DNA of 64,000 bases, taken from positions 1 to 64,000 of the forward strand of contig JACCLO010000007.1 of assembly GCA_029448655.1 (NCBI GenBank). Reading direction: 5' to 3'. Under the pieces are notes generated by a model. The model had not been told where the DNA came from. It ran no database searches and saw only the letters and a program-made list of their open reading frames with translations. Of the stretch, positions 11,499-22,801 are shown one piece after another; the first letter of the stretch is position 1; every line of letters starts with the position of its first letter. A program made the position numbers and the translations under genes. The stretch is from Wolfiporia cocos (lineage: Eukaryota; Basidiomycota; Agaricomycetes; Polyporales; Phaeolaceae).

Positions 11499-12348
11499 AA
11501 ACGGTTCTAAGGAAAGTACACCTTAGAAGTCAAGCTTATATACATAAGGTGCAGCGATCAGTAATCGTCTGCCCTGAAGCTAGATGGTCTGTGCATAAGC
11601 AAGTAATGACAAGCACACATTTGTTTGGACGCCCTATAATGAATGATCCAAATCATGGTTGTGTATGGGACTGTAGGTCCTTGTTTGTCCAGTATGACAA
11701 AAGATGTTAGTTAGCAGGCCATGAAAATGTACCCAGACCACTGATATAAACCAGCTTGGTAGTGTGTTTGAGATGTGTCTGATAATTGTTATGGTCTTTG
11801 CAGGTACACTCAGTTTATTCCTTTGACACCTCACTGTGTATCAGGACTTGGCCTTCAACCGCTCCACTGTGTGCTCTATTCTACGGACCTCCACTCAACC
11901 ATAGGCCCCTGTTTCATGTATAACAATCCTATGCCTATAGTCTACTTACTGTCTCGTTGCCTTCTAGCTGATATCGTATGTCTAATCATATGTCTTCTCT
12001 GTTTCATTCCTTGTCATGCTCAACTGCAGCACTTCTCATTTGTTACTTAGAATGCTAGCTCGATGGACTTAATAGTAGCAGTACCAAGGACACTATGACC
12101 CCGATTATCGAATCACAGTATAAAACTTGATGTACATACTGATCAAGTTCCTCAGCTCAACCTTGTTGAATAACAAGCATCTTATACTCATTCTCAAAGG
12201 CTTGAGCAATCAAGTGCCCAGCTTCTATATCCACACTCTGACTCTGTGGAGTCCAATGAGTAGTGCACTACTCAATATGCTGAGTAACTCCACTTGGTTA
12301 TTTCAGCTAAACAGATATTTGATCCGTAACAATAATCAAGTGACCATG
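11499..12348. repeat. degenerate LTR-like sequence, no gene
   Basis: About 11,515-11,610 reads on the minus strand like an LTR promoter region (gcacagaccat, gggcagac, tatgtatataag). The rest to 12,348 is AT-rich with stops in all frames. No ends or duplications were resolved. Confidence 0.35.
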
Positions 12349-12770
12349 TGTCACAGATCCTGTGACATGGGTCAGCCGCTCTACCCCAGCTTGAACCTAC
12401 AGTAGATTACATTGTAAGTAGCAGAGTTAGATATACCTCAGCCTAGTCATCTAGATGTGACTGCTTACATACAGGGTATCATACATCGTGCACAGACCAT
12501 GCCTTTAGGGCTGGTCCAATTACTTAGTGTAGTGATCCCCGATGTATATATACCATATGCTGAGGTCTTACAACCTCAGTCTGAATATACTCGACTTGGG
12601 GTGCATGTGCCCCCAGTCTTGCATCTCATTACCATGTCTGCTCATCTACAACACATTCTCTACGTTATACCCTTGCTAGTCTGTGATGCAACCTTAGCAA
12701 CCAAGACAGCCATTTTGGTGTTACCTTATAGGCTCTGAAGATAGGCAACAGACACAGATGTAGCTCTGTG
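12349..12770 (+). repeat. degenerate LTR of the TGTCACAG family
   Basis: It begins TGTCACAGATCCTGTG and carries, in order, gcacagaccatgccttta, gggctgg, gatgtatatata and ctgaggtcttacaacctcag, the same layout as the LTRs at 18.4, 19.7, 34.6 and 36.8 kb. The right end is not clean (around ctctgtgtcg, 12,764-12,773) and no target duplication is apparent. Confidence 0.55.
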
Positions 12771-13289
12771 TCGCTGTGTATCTCATGTACCTTCAAATTT
12801 GTTGTGATCTAGACTGTACTTCTAAGCTAGGCGCGTTCTGGTGGCTTGTAACTATAGTTATACAATCTGGTACCATGATAATGCTTATCTAAGCTATTCC
12901 CACAGCCACAAGTTGATATGCAATATTGTAGCCCTGTAAGAAAACCATCATGTGACACATAAGTGCCTGTGTGGTATGTGATGGTTGAAGCATAAAATGT
13001 AAAAGATAATCCCAGACACAAGTCTTTTGAATGTAAAATCCTGACAATAACTGTCACAACACTCCAATTATCAAAATCTGCCAACCAGATCTCCCAGAAC
13101 AGCCTCTGGAAGTTTGGACTACCTATCTTGGAAGCTCAGCCACAGCCCAAAAGGTATGTCAATCAAGTCACATGATGGTGCTGATACTTATCACCTCCCC
13201 ATTCTGTAGCCTCTCTGACCCTCAAATGCCTGCAGTACACTCTAGAAAAACTATGGTAGATCCAATCGGCTTCAATATATACCCATAGC
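12771..13289. other. no gene seen
   Basis: Unique-looking AT-rich sequence between an LTR remnant and the first satellite. No convincing coding frame or RNA gene. Confidence 0.45.
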
Positions 13290-14765
13290 ATCTGACCTGT
13301 GCACCCACTCTACTGTGTCTATTTGCTGCTGTAGATGATTCAATTCATGTGGCAATAGACCTACAGAAATGTGAAATTATGCAGCAGAAAAATGCAAATA
13401 TGAGTGCAGATTGAAATTGTAAACCAATATAGAATATCTATTCAACATCATTGAGTGCCCCGTGAACCACTCTATGGTGCCTATTTATTGCTATGGAAGG
13501 TCTAATCCACACGGCAATAGACTGACAAAAACATGAAATTGTGTACCGAAAGAAATACATGTATGGCTGCAGATTGAAATTGTAGAGTGTCATAGAACCT
13601 CCAAATACATTCAACATGGTTGGATGCCATGTGCACCTACTGTAGGGTGAGTATTTATCACTGCAAATGGTCTACCTTTCATGCCAATGCATCATGCAGC
13701 AGTAAAACATGCATAGAATAAAAGGTCAAAATTACAGAGCCAGACGCAGCACAACAAAGGGATTCCACATGGCTGCATATTCTGTGCACATGCTCTTGGG
13801 CACCTATTCCTGCAGTAAATGGCATCTTTCACATGGCAATAGACTGACAAAATACAAAACTGTGTAGCACAGAAATGCAAAAATTGTAGCAGATTGAAAT
13901 TGCAGTACTGTGTCACAGATTATTCTGGGATGTCGCCGCTACTTTTTATAGGATTTATTATGCCATTCTACGCCTTGTAAGTAGCTATCCTCAGTAGTGT
14001 CACTCACCTTATGCATGGGCGCCATTACCGACACCACCCTCTATGTGGAAGCGCCCCTACAGGCGTCTTCCATCATGTTATGCCAGAGTGCCATTACTGG
14101 CGTCTCTACCCCTATGCCACATGACTCTGCGCCATTACTGGTGCCTTGTCATTATGTTACCTTCTCTCTGCATTACACACACAGACCCTCGTGCCTTAGG
14201 ACAGGCTCGTAGGTACTGGTGCACCCCCATGTATATATGCGCTAGCATGAGGACTTGCATCCTCATGTTTAGCATTCTCGACGTAGGGTAATGACACCCT
14301 CTTTCATGCTATCTTGTGGGCTGCCATTCCTCTCCTAGTCCTTGGCTCGCTTGTCTAGGGACGTCAGCTTTGTCACCCGGCGTACTGCCATCAAGACTCG
14401 CTTGTCACCCCCGCCTCTCCACAGGTGCCATGGACCTTGGAATACGGCGTAGGGCTATTAAGACTATCCTGGCTATGGGCCAGTCCCACAGATGGTATGT
14501 CTGTGTCATACTGGACACAACAGACAAATGGATCAGACCAGGTTGAGTACACTATGCACTCAAGAGACCTATTTAACACAGCCAACAGTGCACTTGCTAT
14601 GCCAACAGATCCATAGAAACACAAAATTATGAAGCAGAACCAAATGAATCTAGCAGAAGGTTAAGATCAAAATAAATTGCCTCTATTTTCTGCAATGAAT
14701 GGGTGTCCTATATTGGATGCACAATGAATCCAACATGACTGGGGCTTTGAGCCTACTGCATCTGG
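13290..14765. repeat. diverged satellite, unit about 160-180 bp
   Basis: At least four diverged units precede the LTR and about one follows it (14,519-14,765). Each unit carries the ordered phrases gtgcaccc...tctatggtgc, tatttattgct, ggcaatagactgacaaaa, catgaaatt..tg, gaaatgcaa and gcagattgaaattgta. The array is split at 13,911 by a solo LTR. Divergence between units is high, so this is an old array. Confidence 0.65.
13911..14518 (+). mobile_element. solo LTR (608 bp) inside the satellite
   Basis: Starts TGTCACAG and ends CTGTGTCA, flanked by the 5-bp duplication TACTG (13,906-13,910 and 14,519-14,523). It contains accctcgtgccttaggacag followed by catgtatatatg, the promoter layout of the family. 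Confidence 0.92.
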
Positions 14766-16290
14766 CTCTGCAGCTTTAATTTTCTGTTTTATTCATGTAT
14801 TTTTGCTGCATAATTTGTCAGTTTTGGGTGATCTATTGGCCTGTAAATGATTGCAATAAATAGACGCCCACCCATGGTGGACATGAGCATCCAACATTGC
14901 CGGATTTTTTGGCCTGTCAGAGTTGGCTTCACGGTTTGAAAATCTCGTCCAAGTATTTCTACTGTGTAATTTCGCATTTCTATGATTGTTTGGTGATCTA
15001 TTGGCTTGTGAATTATGGCGATATATAGATGCCCACTCACTGGTGGACATGAGCATCCGACATTGTCGGATTTTTTGGCCTGTCAGAGTTGGCTTCGTGG
15101 TTTGAATAATAGACGCCCACCCAGTGGTGGACATGAGCATCCGACATTGCCGGATGTTTTGGCCTGTCAGAGTTGGCTTCATGGTTTGAAAATTTCCTCC
15201 AAGTATTTCTGCTGTGTAATTTTGCATTTCTGTAATTGTTTGGTGATCTATTGGCTTGTAAATTATGACGATAAATAGACGCCCACTCAGCGGTGGACAT
15301 GAGCATCTGACATTGTCGGATTTTTTGGCCTGTCAGAGTTGGCTTCACGGTTTAAAAATTTCTTCCAATCCAGGTATTTCTGCTGTGTAATTTTGCATTT
15401 CTGCACATTTCTAGTAATCTATTGGCCTGTATATTACTGCGATAAATAGACGCCCACCCATGGTGGACATGAGCATCCGACATTGCCGGATTTTTTGGCC
15501 TGTCAGAGTTGGCTTCGCGGTTTAAAAATTTCTTCTAATCCAGGTATTTCTGCTGCATAATTTCGCATTTCTGTGATTTTTTGGTGATCTATTGGCCTGT
15601 ATATTACTGCGATAAATAGACGCCCACCCAGTGGTGGACATGAGCATCCGACATTGCTGGATGTTTTGGCCTGTCAGAGTTGGCTTCGTGGTTTGAATAA
15701 TAGACGCCCACCCAGTGGTGGACATGAGCATCCGACATTGTCGGATTTTTTGGCCTGTCAGAGTTGGCTTCGCGGTTTAAAAATTTCTTCTAATCCAGGT
15801 ATTTCTGCTGTGTAATTTTGCATTTCTGCACATTTCTAGTAATCTATTGGCCTGTATATTACTGCGATAAATAGACGCCCACCCATGGTGGACATGAGCA
15901 TCCAACATTGCCGGATTTTTTGGCCTGTCAGAGTTGGCTTCGTGGCTTGAATAATAGACACCCACCCGGTGGTGGACATGCATATCCAACATTGCCGGAT
16001 TTTTTGGCCTGTCAGAGTTGGCTTCGTGGTTTGAAAATTTCTTCCAATCCAGGTATTTCTGCTGCATAATTTCGCATTTCTGCACATTTCTAGTAATCTA
16101 TTGGCCTGTATATTACTGCGATAAATAGACGCCCACCCAGTGGTGACATGAGCATCCGACATTGCTGGATGTTTTGGCCTGTCAGAGTTGGCTTCGTGGT
16201 TTGAATAATAGACGCCCACCCAGTGGTGGACATGAGCATCTGACATTGTCGGATTTTTTGGCCTGTCAGAGTTGGCTTCACGGTTTGAAT
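14766..16290. repeat. satellite with about 80-bp core and about 90-bp spacer
   Basis: About ten copies of a core (aatagacgcccaccc, then gtggtggacatgagcatc, then cattgccggattttttggcc, then tgtcagagttggcttc) alternate irregularly with a spacer (ttctaatccaggtatttctg, then ctattggcctgtatattact). Some cores are directly adjacent (near 15,110, 15,705, 15,955 and 16,210). The core has two short inverted repeats, CCACC-cagt-GGTGG and CCGACA-t-TGTCGG. Units are far more similar to each other than in the upstream satellite. Confidence 0.92.
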
Positions 16291-16523
16291 ACCTTCAGCA
16301 CCTTCACTAAATCCAAATCCACCTCGGCATCCCCACTCTCATCAGTAAAGTCTTTGGAAACAGGGCTCTCATCATCATCAATGTTCATTGAGTCCTCATC
16401 CCATCTCCATCTGTGCAGCCTCCACTCCTCCTCCTCCCTCTCATACTGGTCCTGTGTTCCCTTCAGATTCACTGTGAGAGGATCCAAGCATGATATCTGG
16501 CTTGCTGAAGCAGAATGACTCAA
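16290..16523 (-). pseudogene. acidic coding-like fragment, unknown
   Basis: An 81-residue minus-strand frame directly beside the satellite has a composition unlike its surroundings: DQYEREEEEWRLHRWRWDED near the start, then Ser/Asp/Glu-rich (NIDDDESPVSKDFTDESGDA) and a hydrophobic-charged end VDLDLVKVLKVF. It looks like one exon of a larger protein, possibly a transposase acidic linker. No family was recognised, and the satellite begins where the frame should continue. Confidence 0.3.
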
Positions 16524-16544
16524 TATTTTGTGACATCAACTTTG

Positions 16545-16680
16545 ACACCCTTGTCCGTCCGGCCATGTCGGATGTGGATGTCCACCGCTGGGTGAGCGTC
16601 TATCTACCCATAGCCGCATGTGACCCCACCCAGCAGTGGACATCCACGTCCGACATGGTCGGACACAGTGTGTGAGCTGC
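16545..16680. repeat. inverted pair of satellite-like cores
   Basis: The phrase gtcggatgtggatgtccacc at about 16,567 and its approximate reverse complement ggacatccacgtccgacat at about 16,637 form a palindrome around cgtctatctacccatag. Both halves resemble the core of the adjacent satellite (cacccagtggtggacat, tccgacatt). Confidence 0.6.
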
Positions 16681-16689
16681 CATGTAGGC

Positions 16690-17564
16690 ACCACTGGTTG
16701 AATACATGGCACGTCCAATTGCAGAATAGCTGGGCGCACAATTGTGCTACTACTGCAGGATAAATAGATACAGTAGTGAACAAGGCAGTAGTACTGTAGG
16801 GGTCATGCCCTAGCTAGGGATGGCACCCTAGTGGTGAGACTGCAGGGTTAGACACCCTATGGCGTCTCATAACTAACCCGGACCACTAACGCTAAGCCAC
16901 CAATAGGCGTACCGCTCTCAAACATCATTTGTTTGTCTAGCATAATCAATACATCACCCCTTTCAAATCATCAGTCAACTTCAAGTAAATCTCAAAATAA
17001 ACACAATATCAATAAAATCACTCATGCCAACTCCATTATCTTCCATAAATCCCAGCCTTATCTACCCAACATCCCAATCAGAAATTTTCACTCCACAGCT
17101 TGCTCTCAACCAACAATTCAAAGAATACCCTCAATCTCTCCATCATATCCATCAGCTCCTATAGCAATCAAAACATCCATGTGTTATCCACTTCTCCAGC
17201 CTATAGACCACAGAGAACAGCACCTGTTCCAATCTCACTACACATCTGCCTCCAGAACAAAAATTCATACAGGAATTTCCTTTTACAGTAGCCTGACCCT
17301 GACAGTCACATGACATGTAGTAGGATCCAATGCAATTTTTGAGGTATGCCACAGCCACCACACCCTTGTAAACACGTCAAAACAGGCCAAGCAATGAGAG
17401 CGATCCAGAAATTGGGGCAAAAATCACGAAAATATTCGTGGAGCATGACACTCCACACGTGACGTGGCGCTCCCAGCCACAAAAATGATCTCCTGATCTG
17501 GGGCTACGTGTCGGTGCTGAGAAGTCGAGGTGTCTCCGAAAAAATCAGCGGACCGTCCGCTGCG
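16690..17564. other. no gene seen; contains a short G/C-rich inverted repeat
   Basis: 16,930-17,300 is A/C-rich like the subtelomere. 17,390-17,560 holds cacacgtgacgtggc and the inverted repeat AGCGGAC-C-GTCCGCT (17,546-17,562). No convincing coding frame. Confidence 0.4.
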
Positions 17565-17830
17565 GCGAATAATACTTATAGATTTAATTACTTCTAAATA
17601 TTAAATAATTAAATTTAACTCCAAATAATATATCATAAATTCAATTAATACCACATAATCCCATATAAATTCAATTAATATAACCCCATATAAATTCAAT
17701 CAATATTCATATATCCCCACTAAATTCAATCAAAGTCCCCACAACTCCAAATAAATCGTTTCAAAATCCAAACAACTCCAAAATAACACACAGATATCTC
17801 TACCCACCTCATTTCAACCTCATTCAGCTC
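17565..17830. repeat. internal copy of telomere-adjacent sequence
   Basis: Phrases aaatttaactccaaataata, cataaattcaattaatacca, cacataatcccatataaatt and cacaactccaaataaat follow the same order and strand as those at about 205-420 (gaatccaactccaaacaata, ccacataacc, cacaacttcaaataaattca). This suggests a diverged second copy of the telomere-adjacent sequence about 17 kb inward. Confidence 0.6.
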
Positions 17831-18411
17831 AGAAAATACAGAAAGTATAGTACATGGACTGACAGGCAAGCAAACCTGATGAAATTCACACAGCTTTTCT
17901 TTTCAGGAATGTACAATCCGCCCAAGCGACCAATGGTGACCCAAGAACACTTGAAGCTGTTCTACAGCGCATGTCTAAGGCCAGCGGTAATCGCAATAGC
18001 GCTAGAGGTGATCACACACTGACCATCAACATACACGACGGCATTGACACGATGCCGAGACACGAAGGACAAGCTGCATCCGTCCAGCTTGGACATCAAC
18101 TGGAATCTGCTAGAGACCTTTAAAGAGCACCTTATAAGATGCATGGACTGCATCCGATAATTCCGGAAAGCGTTTTTTGTGCACAAGATCTGAGATCAAA
18201 GAATGCGACGTGGCATGCAATCAGAAACCATACACAGCGGAGGCTGCAGTTGGCAGACATGCTCAGCACATTCGATAGCGGGCAGATGGACACATCGCGC
18301 TGCTGGATCGACATGGGGGATCAACATGTGCGAGGAGGGCCCAGTGGTACAGTGGCTAGTGCAAGCGCATGAGCAAATCCTGAGGCTTGTGCTGCCGACT
18401 GTGGACAAGTG

Positions 18412-18900
18412 TGTCACAGATTTTGTGGCATGTTTTAATGTATTACCCCCCCTAGGCTCGAACCTAGGACTTCACGTTCTAGTAGTCACATGACTGGTGC
18501 CCGGTAGTGTAGTGGTATATAGCGTACTCGTCCGTCAGGACATACGGTCACATGATAAGTAGGTCACATGGTATATACTGGGGCACATGATAGATAGCAC
18601 ACGGCCCATGCCTTTAGGGCAGTACTTACATAGTAGCGCGTTGTCTCCCCATGTATATAAACCTACTCGCTGAGGTCTTACTACCTCAGTTCGATTATCA
18701 TCGGCATTGGGGCAAGTCCCTCAGTTACACTCTGAACCTCTGCGTGCTAGACTGGTGGTCGACATAACTACTTGGTTACTGTCTACCTTGGGTCGTTAGT
18801 CAACACCCATCCAGTCGCCCTTCAAGACGTTAGGTCTTAGCCTTAGACGTCAGGTTATAGGCGGGGCGTTAGTATTGTACGTCACAGTAAAACTGTGTCA
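18412..18900 (+). repeat. 5' LTR of the short element
   Basis: 489 bp, TGTCACAG...CTGTGTCA. It contains, in order, ggctcgaacctagg, agtcacatgact, tagtgtagtggtat, gcccatgcctttagggc, catgtatataaa and ctgaggtcttactacctcag. Confidence 0.9.
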
Positions 18901-19689
18901 TAATAATCGAACTACTTTACCCACCCCCCTTGCGCTTGATCATTCGCGCTTGGGGCCTGGGGTTTCCCACTCTGTAGGACAGCGACGCGGCGGGGGCACC
19001 GCCTTGAAGAGGAGGTCGGCATGAACTCGCCAGCCCCCCATTACAAGCGTTGCTATGGCGACTGCCAGCACGACTCGCCCGGAGCCTCCTGTCAAGGAGC
19101 ACGGTCGAAGCGACGTCGGCGACAGGTACGCCCTCCTACTGAGGAGTGGAAGACAGAAGCCCGCCCTCGCTGTTGAGCGATAGCAGGACAACCTCGTGGT
19201 ACGTCCATCCGGCGTACGTCCTGGGCGGCAGGACCCCCTTTATGACCAGTGGGTATGCGAAGGGCTGCAAAGCCTAACCCCACACCGACACGGTCAGTCT
19301 ATCACGGACAACGAACGACATTCATTCGACATAACAATCTACCAACATCCGTACCCCCCAGAGCGGGCCATTCTCAAGTAAGTTACTACACGACTACATT
19401 AGCCAACGACGCGGCGGACCACACGACAGGCGACCTACAGACCTAGGTGCCGTCTCTGTGGCCGGCGGTGGGTGGAATCATGCACGACAGGCGATATACA
19501 GACCTAGGCACCACTCCTGTGCTGACCGGTAGGCGGAGCATGCCAAGTCAGCGGCAACGTGTATGTATAGGGGAGTTGTGACCCCCAGTAGACCTTACAG
19601 GATATATTAGGCAAAGCGTACAGGATTGCCGACAGGCAGGATTGGGAGTTAGTCCTTCAGCGAGGACGCTGAACATGAAGCGGAGGTAA

Positions 19690-20180
19690 TGTCACAGATT
19701 TCTGTGGCATGTTTTTAATGTATTACCCCCTCCCTGGCTCGAACCCAGGAGCTCAAGTTCTAGTAGTCACATGACCAGTGCAGCGTAGTGTAGCGGTATA
19801 ACACAACCTGTCCGTCAGGACATACAGTCACGTGATCCCCTACTTACATAATACATACGCGTGACCTTTAGGGGCGCGCACAGACCATGCCATTAGGGCA
19901 GGCCCTTCATTAGGTAGCGGCCGGTCTCCATGTATATAAAGTAGACGTCTGAGGTCTTACAACCTCAGACTGATCAATCTCGACAATGGATGTGTAACCT
20001 CATCATCATACTGCGTGCTAGACTGGGACTGCCTCTGGTGACTACGCCGTCACTATGCCTTAGACTCTCTATCTTGGAGTCTACCTAGTCAGCCCATGCG
20101 ACGTTACCTCGTCGTCAACACCTTCACGTTAGTAGAAGGGGTTAGGGCATAAACATGTACGTATGACACATTCTGTGTCA
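19690..20180 (+). repeat. 3' LTR of the short element
   Basis: 491 bp with the same ordered motifs as the 5' LTR (ggctcgaacccagg, tagtgtagcggtat, accatgccattagggcag, catgtatataaa, ctgaggtcttacaacctcag). By eye the pair differs at many positions, so the insertion is not recent. Confidence 0.9.
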
Positions 20181-20699
20181 AAGTGAAAGGTTCAAAGGCT
20201 GAGCCAGTCAAAGATCTACATACACGTCTGCTGTGTGTGCCAGCTGATGAACTTTGGGGGGTTTTACTACAAGCCACACAGTGCAAGACAGGAGGACGAG
20301 GTGGTCTACATAAGCGCATACACGACGGATAAGGCGGCAACGTACCAGCTTCATCGAGGGGCATTTCGGCAACATTACACGTCGGAGCTATATCCGGCGA
20401 AAATGGAACGGTTGCTGGAGGAGGTGCAGCTGCTGAGCAAGATCTTTGAACAGTGTCAGGACCAGCCATGCACGGTGCAGGTCGAGGTGCATGTCCCGCT
20501 GAGGCTTGCCTTGCGTACTTTCAGAAATATACCAAACAAATTCGTGGAGAGGAGCGTGATGAGCATTCGGCCGAAGATCTGATGGTAAGCAGCACAACGC
20601 ATTGTGCTCGTGGGTTCTGTTGTCGGAGTGGCGCTGACTGGCCTTTTTTGGATGCAGAGACTTCAAGATAATGCGCCTCACGGGAATGCACTACGTGCT

Positions 20700-21203
20700 T
20701 GTCACAAACTAACCTGTGACATACCGTCTATCCCCTATCCCTATGTCCTGGCCTCCTAGCCAGACGAGACGTCATCGTCTCTATGGTGTCTCGCTATGTT
20801 GGAGTGTCGCTAAGAGGGACTCAAGGGCGCACGGCAGAGGTCAAGCGTAGAAGTCAGAATGAGGGGAGGATCCCCAATGACTAGAATCAAGAAACTGGGG
20901 AGTAAGCCCCAGTGCCGCGCACTATATATACATGTAGAGATGGTGTAACTAGTGAGTCGCGGCCCACCCTAAAGAGGGCCATGCACGGCGTCGCAATCGT
21001 CACACCATAAGGTGTCAACTACAAGTGCACGTGAAGCAGACTGGCGGGGCGGGCGCACCGTCACCCTATCTAACTACAACACTAATCTAATCTTCAGTAG
21101 TCACATGACCATCAAGAGGTCAGTACGCGGGATCGAACCAGCCGGGGAGCGTTCAATATGCCTATAACAGAACTGGCGTGAGGCGCCCGTAAATTCTGTG
21201 ACA
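20700..21203 (-). mobile_element. solo LTR (504 bp) inside a coding region
   Basis: Minus-orientation LTR (plus strand TGTCACAA...CTGTGACA) flanked by GTGCT (20,695-20,699 and 21,204-21,208). Minus-strand promoter phrases lie at 20,925-20,985 (ctatatatacatg, ccctaaagagggcc). Removing it and one duplication restores an uninterrupted coding frame, so it landed in an exon. Confidence 0.93.
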
Positions 21204-22801
21204 GTGCTGTACAACATCCAGGCAACGCCGGGGGAGCAGCATCTGTGGCATCCATCGCTGGTGCTGGGAGCGGTGATGATCTACATGCTGAACGTGCTGA
21301 TGTACCCTCCAGGAAACTTTCAGTGGGAGCTGGAGCTGACAGCCAAGGCGATGTGTTGGGTCTATCCAGAAGGAGAGAGTTCCGACGGCAACGGGTCGGA
21401 CGACTCGTACGTTCCATCAGAAGATGAATTGAACGAGCCGTGCACGGCTGGCGACCGCCAAGGGATTTATTTCGTGGGAGGGATCATCGAGGATTATGGG
21501 GAGTGAGAGATCGGGGAAGGAGGGGACACAGAACGTACTGGCTGAGCAACCGACAGAAAGTGGAGGAGGAGACGCTGACGTACCTGTACAATGTCGGGAG
21601 CATGAACGACCTGTACAAGGTGTTCGGCTTCTGCTGCGGATTCAGAGAAGCACCGAAGACCCATCCGACACGGACGAGAAGACAGGGGAACACGCTTCGG
21701 CTGGAACACATGAGGGTGGAGGTGCCTGCGGACTTCAAGTTTGGGCTGGACGAGGTGAACATCTGGATGCAGCCAGTAGTGCCGCTGATGACGCGAGAGA
21801 AGGACGAGTTGGAGGCTCCGGACGCAAACTTGGAGGAGGAAGACCGGGGCAGTCTGGACCATCAGGTGACGCTGATCTGGCACCAAATGCTGCACGACGT
21901 GATAGCACTTTCGCCGAACGGACGCAGCAGACAATCGCCGTCGTACGTGACATTGACGGCGGCGGAGCAGGATGTGGTGGGGATGGAAGTTTACCAGACG
22001 TTCACACTTCCGTTCAGGGGGGTGGTCTGGCGGGTGACGGAGAAGTTCGAGAGCGACGTGTTCGATCGGGTCTTTCCGCCGCGAGGAACACAGGTGAACC
22101 TCGATTCGAAGCAGTGGCCGAGGGCGACGTACATGCAGGAGTACCAGAGGCTGATGATGAGGACTCGGATGACGCAGGACGTGGAGTGCATACGGACGAA
22201 GCTGCGGGGGCTGTTCCGGCAGCTGTGGTGGTTCCCTGATGTGCAGAAGGACCAGATGTGAAAGGTGAACAAGCCAAGAAGCGGGCAGCAGACGGTTCTT
22301 CCAGAGGATGCGACAACAGGACAGCCATGGGTGGTGATCAACAGGCGACATTACTGGCAGTGGAGGAACGGGATAACGCTCCGAGTCGAAGCGGAAGAGG
22401 AGAGCGAGGGGGAAGAGGAGGGCAGACGTTGATCGCCGCGATGAGGTATTTCATCGTCGGATACATTGAGACCAGATACAGTTGGTGGATGAACCGGTCC
22501 ATACATTGTCAGATAGATGCTAGAAGGGACACAACCGTACGTTCAATAAAGGCACTTGGAGAGGCTTTGCATTGTGGATATGACAGATAAGCCAGGGAAG
22601 ATATGATGGGCACAAGGTATGTATTCTGTCAGACATCAAATTGGCAGCAAAGAAAGTCCAACAGGACAACACCGGTCGTTACACCTTGTAACGGGCGGAT
22701 CACATTCGATCCCATTCCATGATTGTCACTGAACAGCACATTGAAGGCCGCGAACGTCCTTGCTAATGAGTAGTTTTGATGGGCCGACATTGCACGACTA
22801 T

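Larger units (their letters stand above)
18412..20180 (+). mobile_element. short non-autonomous LTR element with both LTRs
   Basis: LTRs at 18,412-18,900 and 19,690-20,180 flank a 789-bp interior. The whole is bounded by AAGTG (18,407-18,411 and 20,181-20,185). The interior starts taataatcgaactactttac, as in the large element at 50,242 (taataatagaacttcctac), and ends in a purine-rich tract gcggaggtaa directly before the 3' LTR. No gag or pol frame fits in the interior, so it must depend on enzymes supplied by another element. Confidence 0.92.
17909..22434 (+). pseudogene. uncharacterised Agaricomycete repeat-family gene, split by two LTR insertions
   Basis: Coding pieces lie at 17,909-18,411, 20,186-20,582, 20,650-20,699, 21,209-21,506 and about 21,500-22,434. 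The start is ATG 17,909 (MYNPPKRPMVTQEHLKLFYS). Across the LTR at 20,700 the frame rejoins exactly (GMHYVL...YNIQATPGEQ). Lesions are a TGA after VITH near 18,022, a frame change near 21,500 and a TGA at 22,259-22,261 after QKDQM, with the frame continuing to a Glu-rich tail. Stretches such as VVYISAYTTDKAATYQLHRG and FKFGLDEVNIWMQPVVPLM look typical of a high-copy gene family in mushroom genomes with no known function. Function is not assigned. Confidence 0.6.

Noticed and set aside
14793..16281. Long minus-strand frames across the satellite repeating a phrase like PTLTGQKIRQC
   Set aside because: They follow the tandem repeat exactly, start and stop at arbitrary unit positions and occur in several frames. 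They are a by-product of the repeat, not proteins.
21494..22351. 285-codon minus-strand frame opposite the broken gene at 21.2-22.4 kb
   Set aside because: It is the antisense shadow of a GC-rich coding region; the plus-strand reading has coherent composition and continues across the LTR junctions, and this one is His/Leu/Arg-biased.
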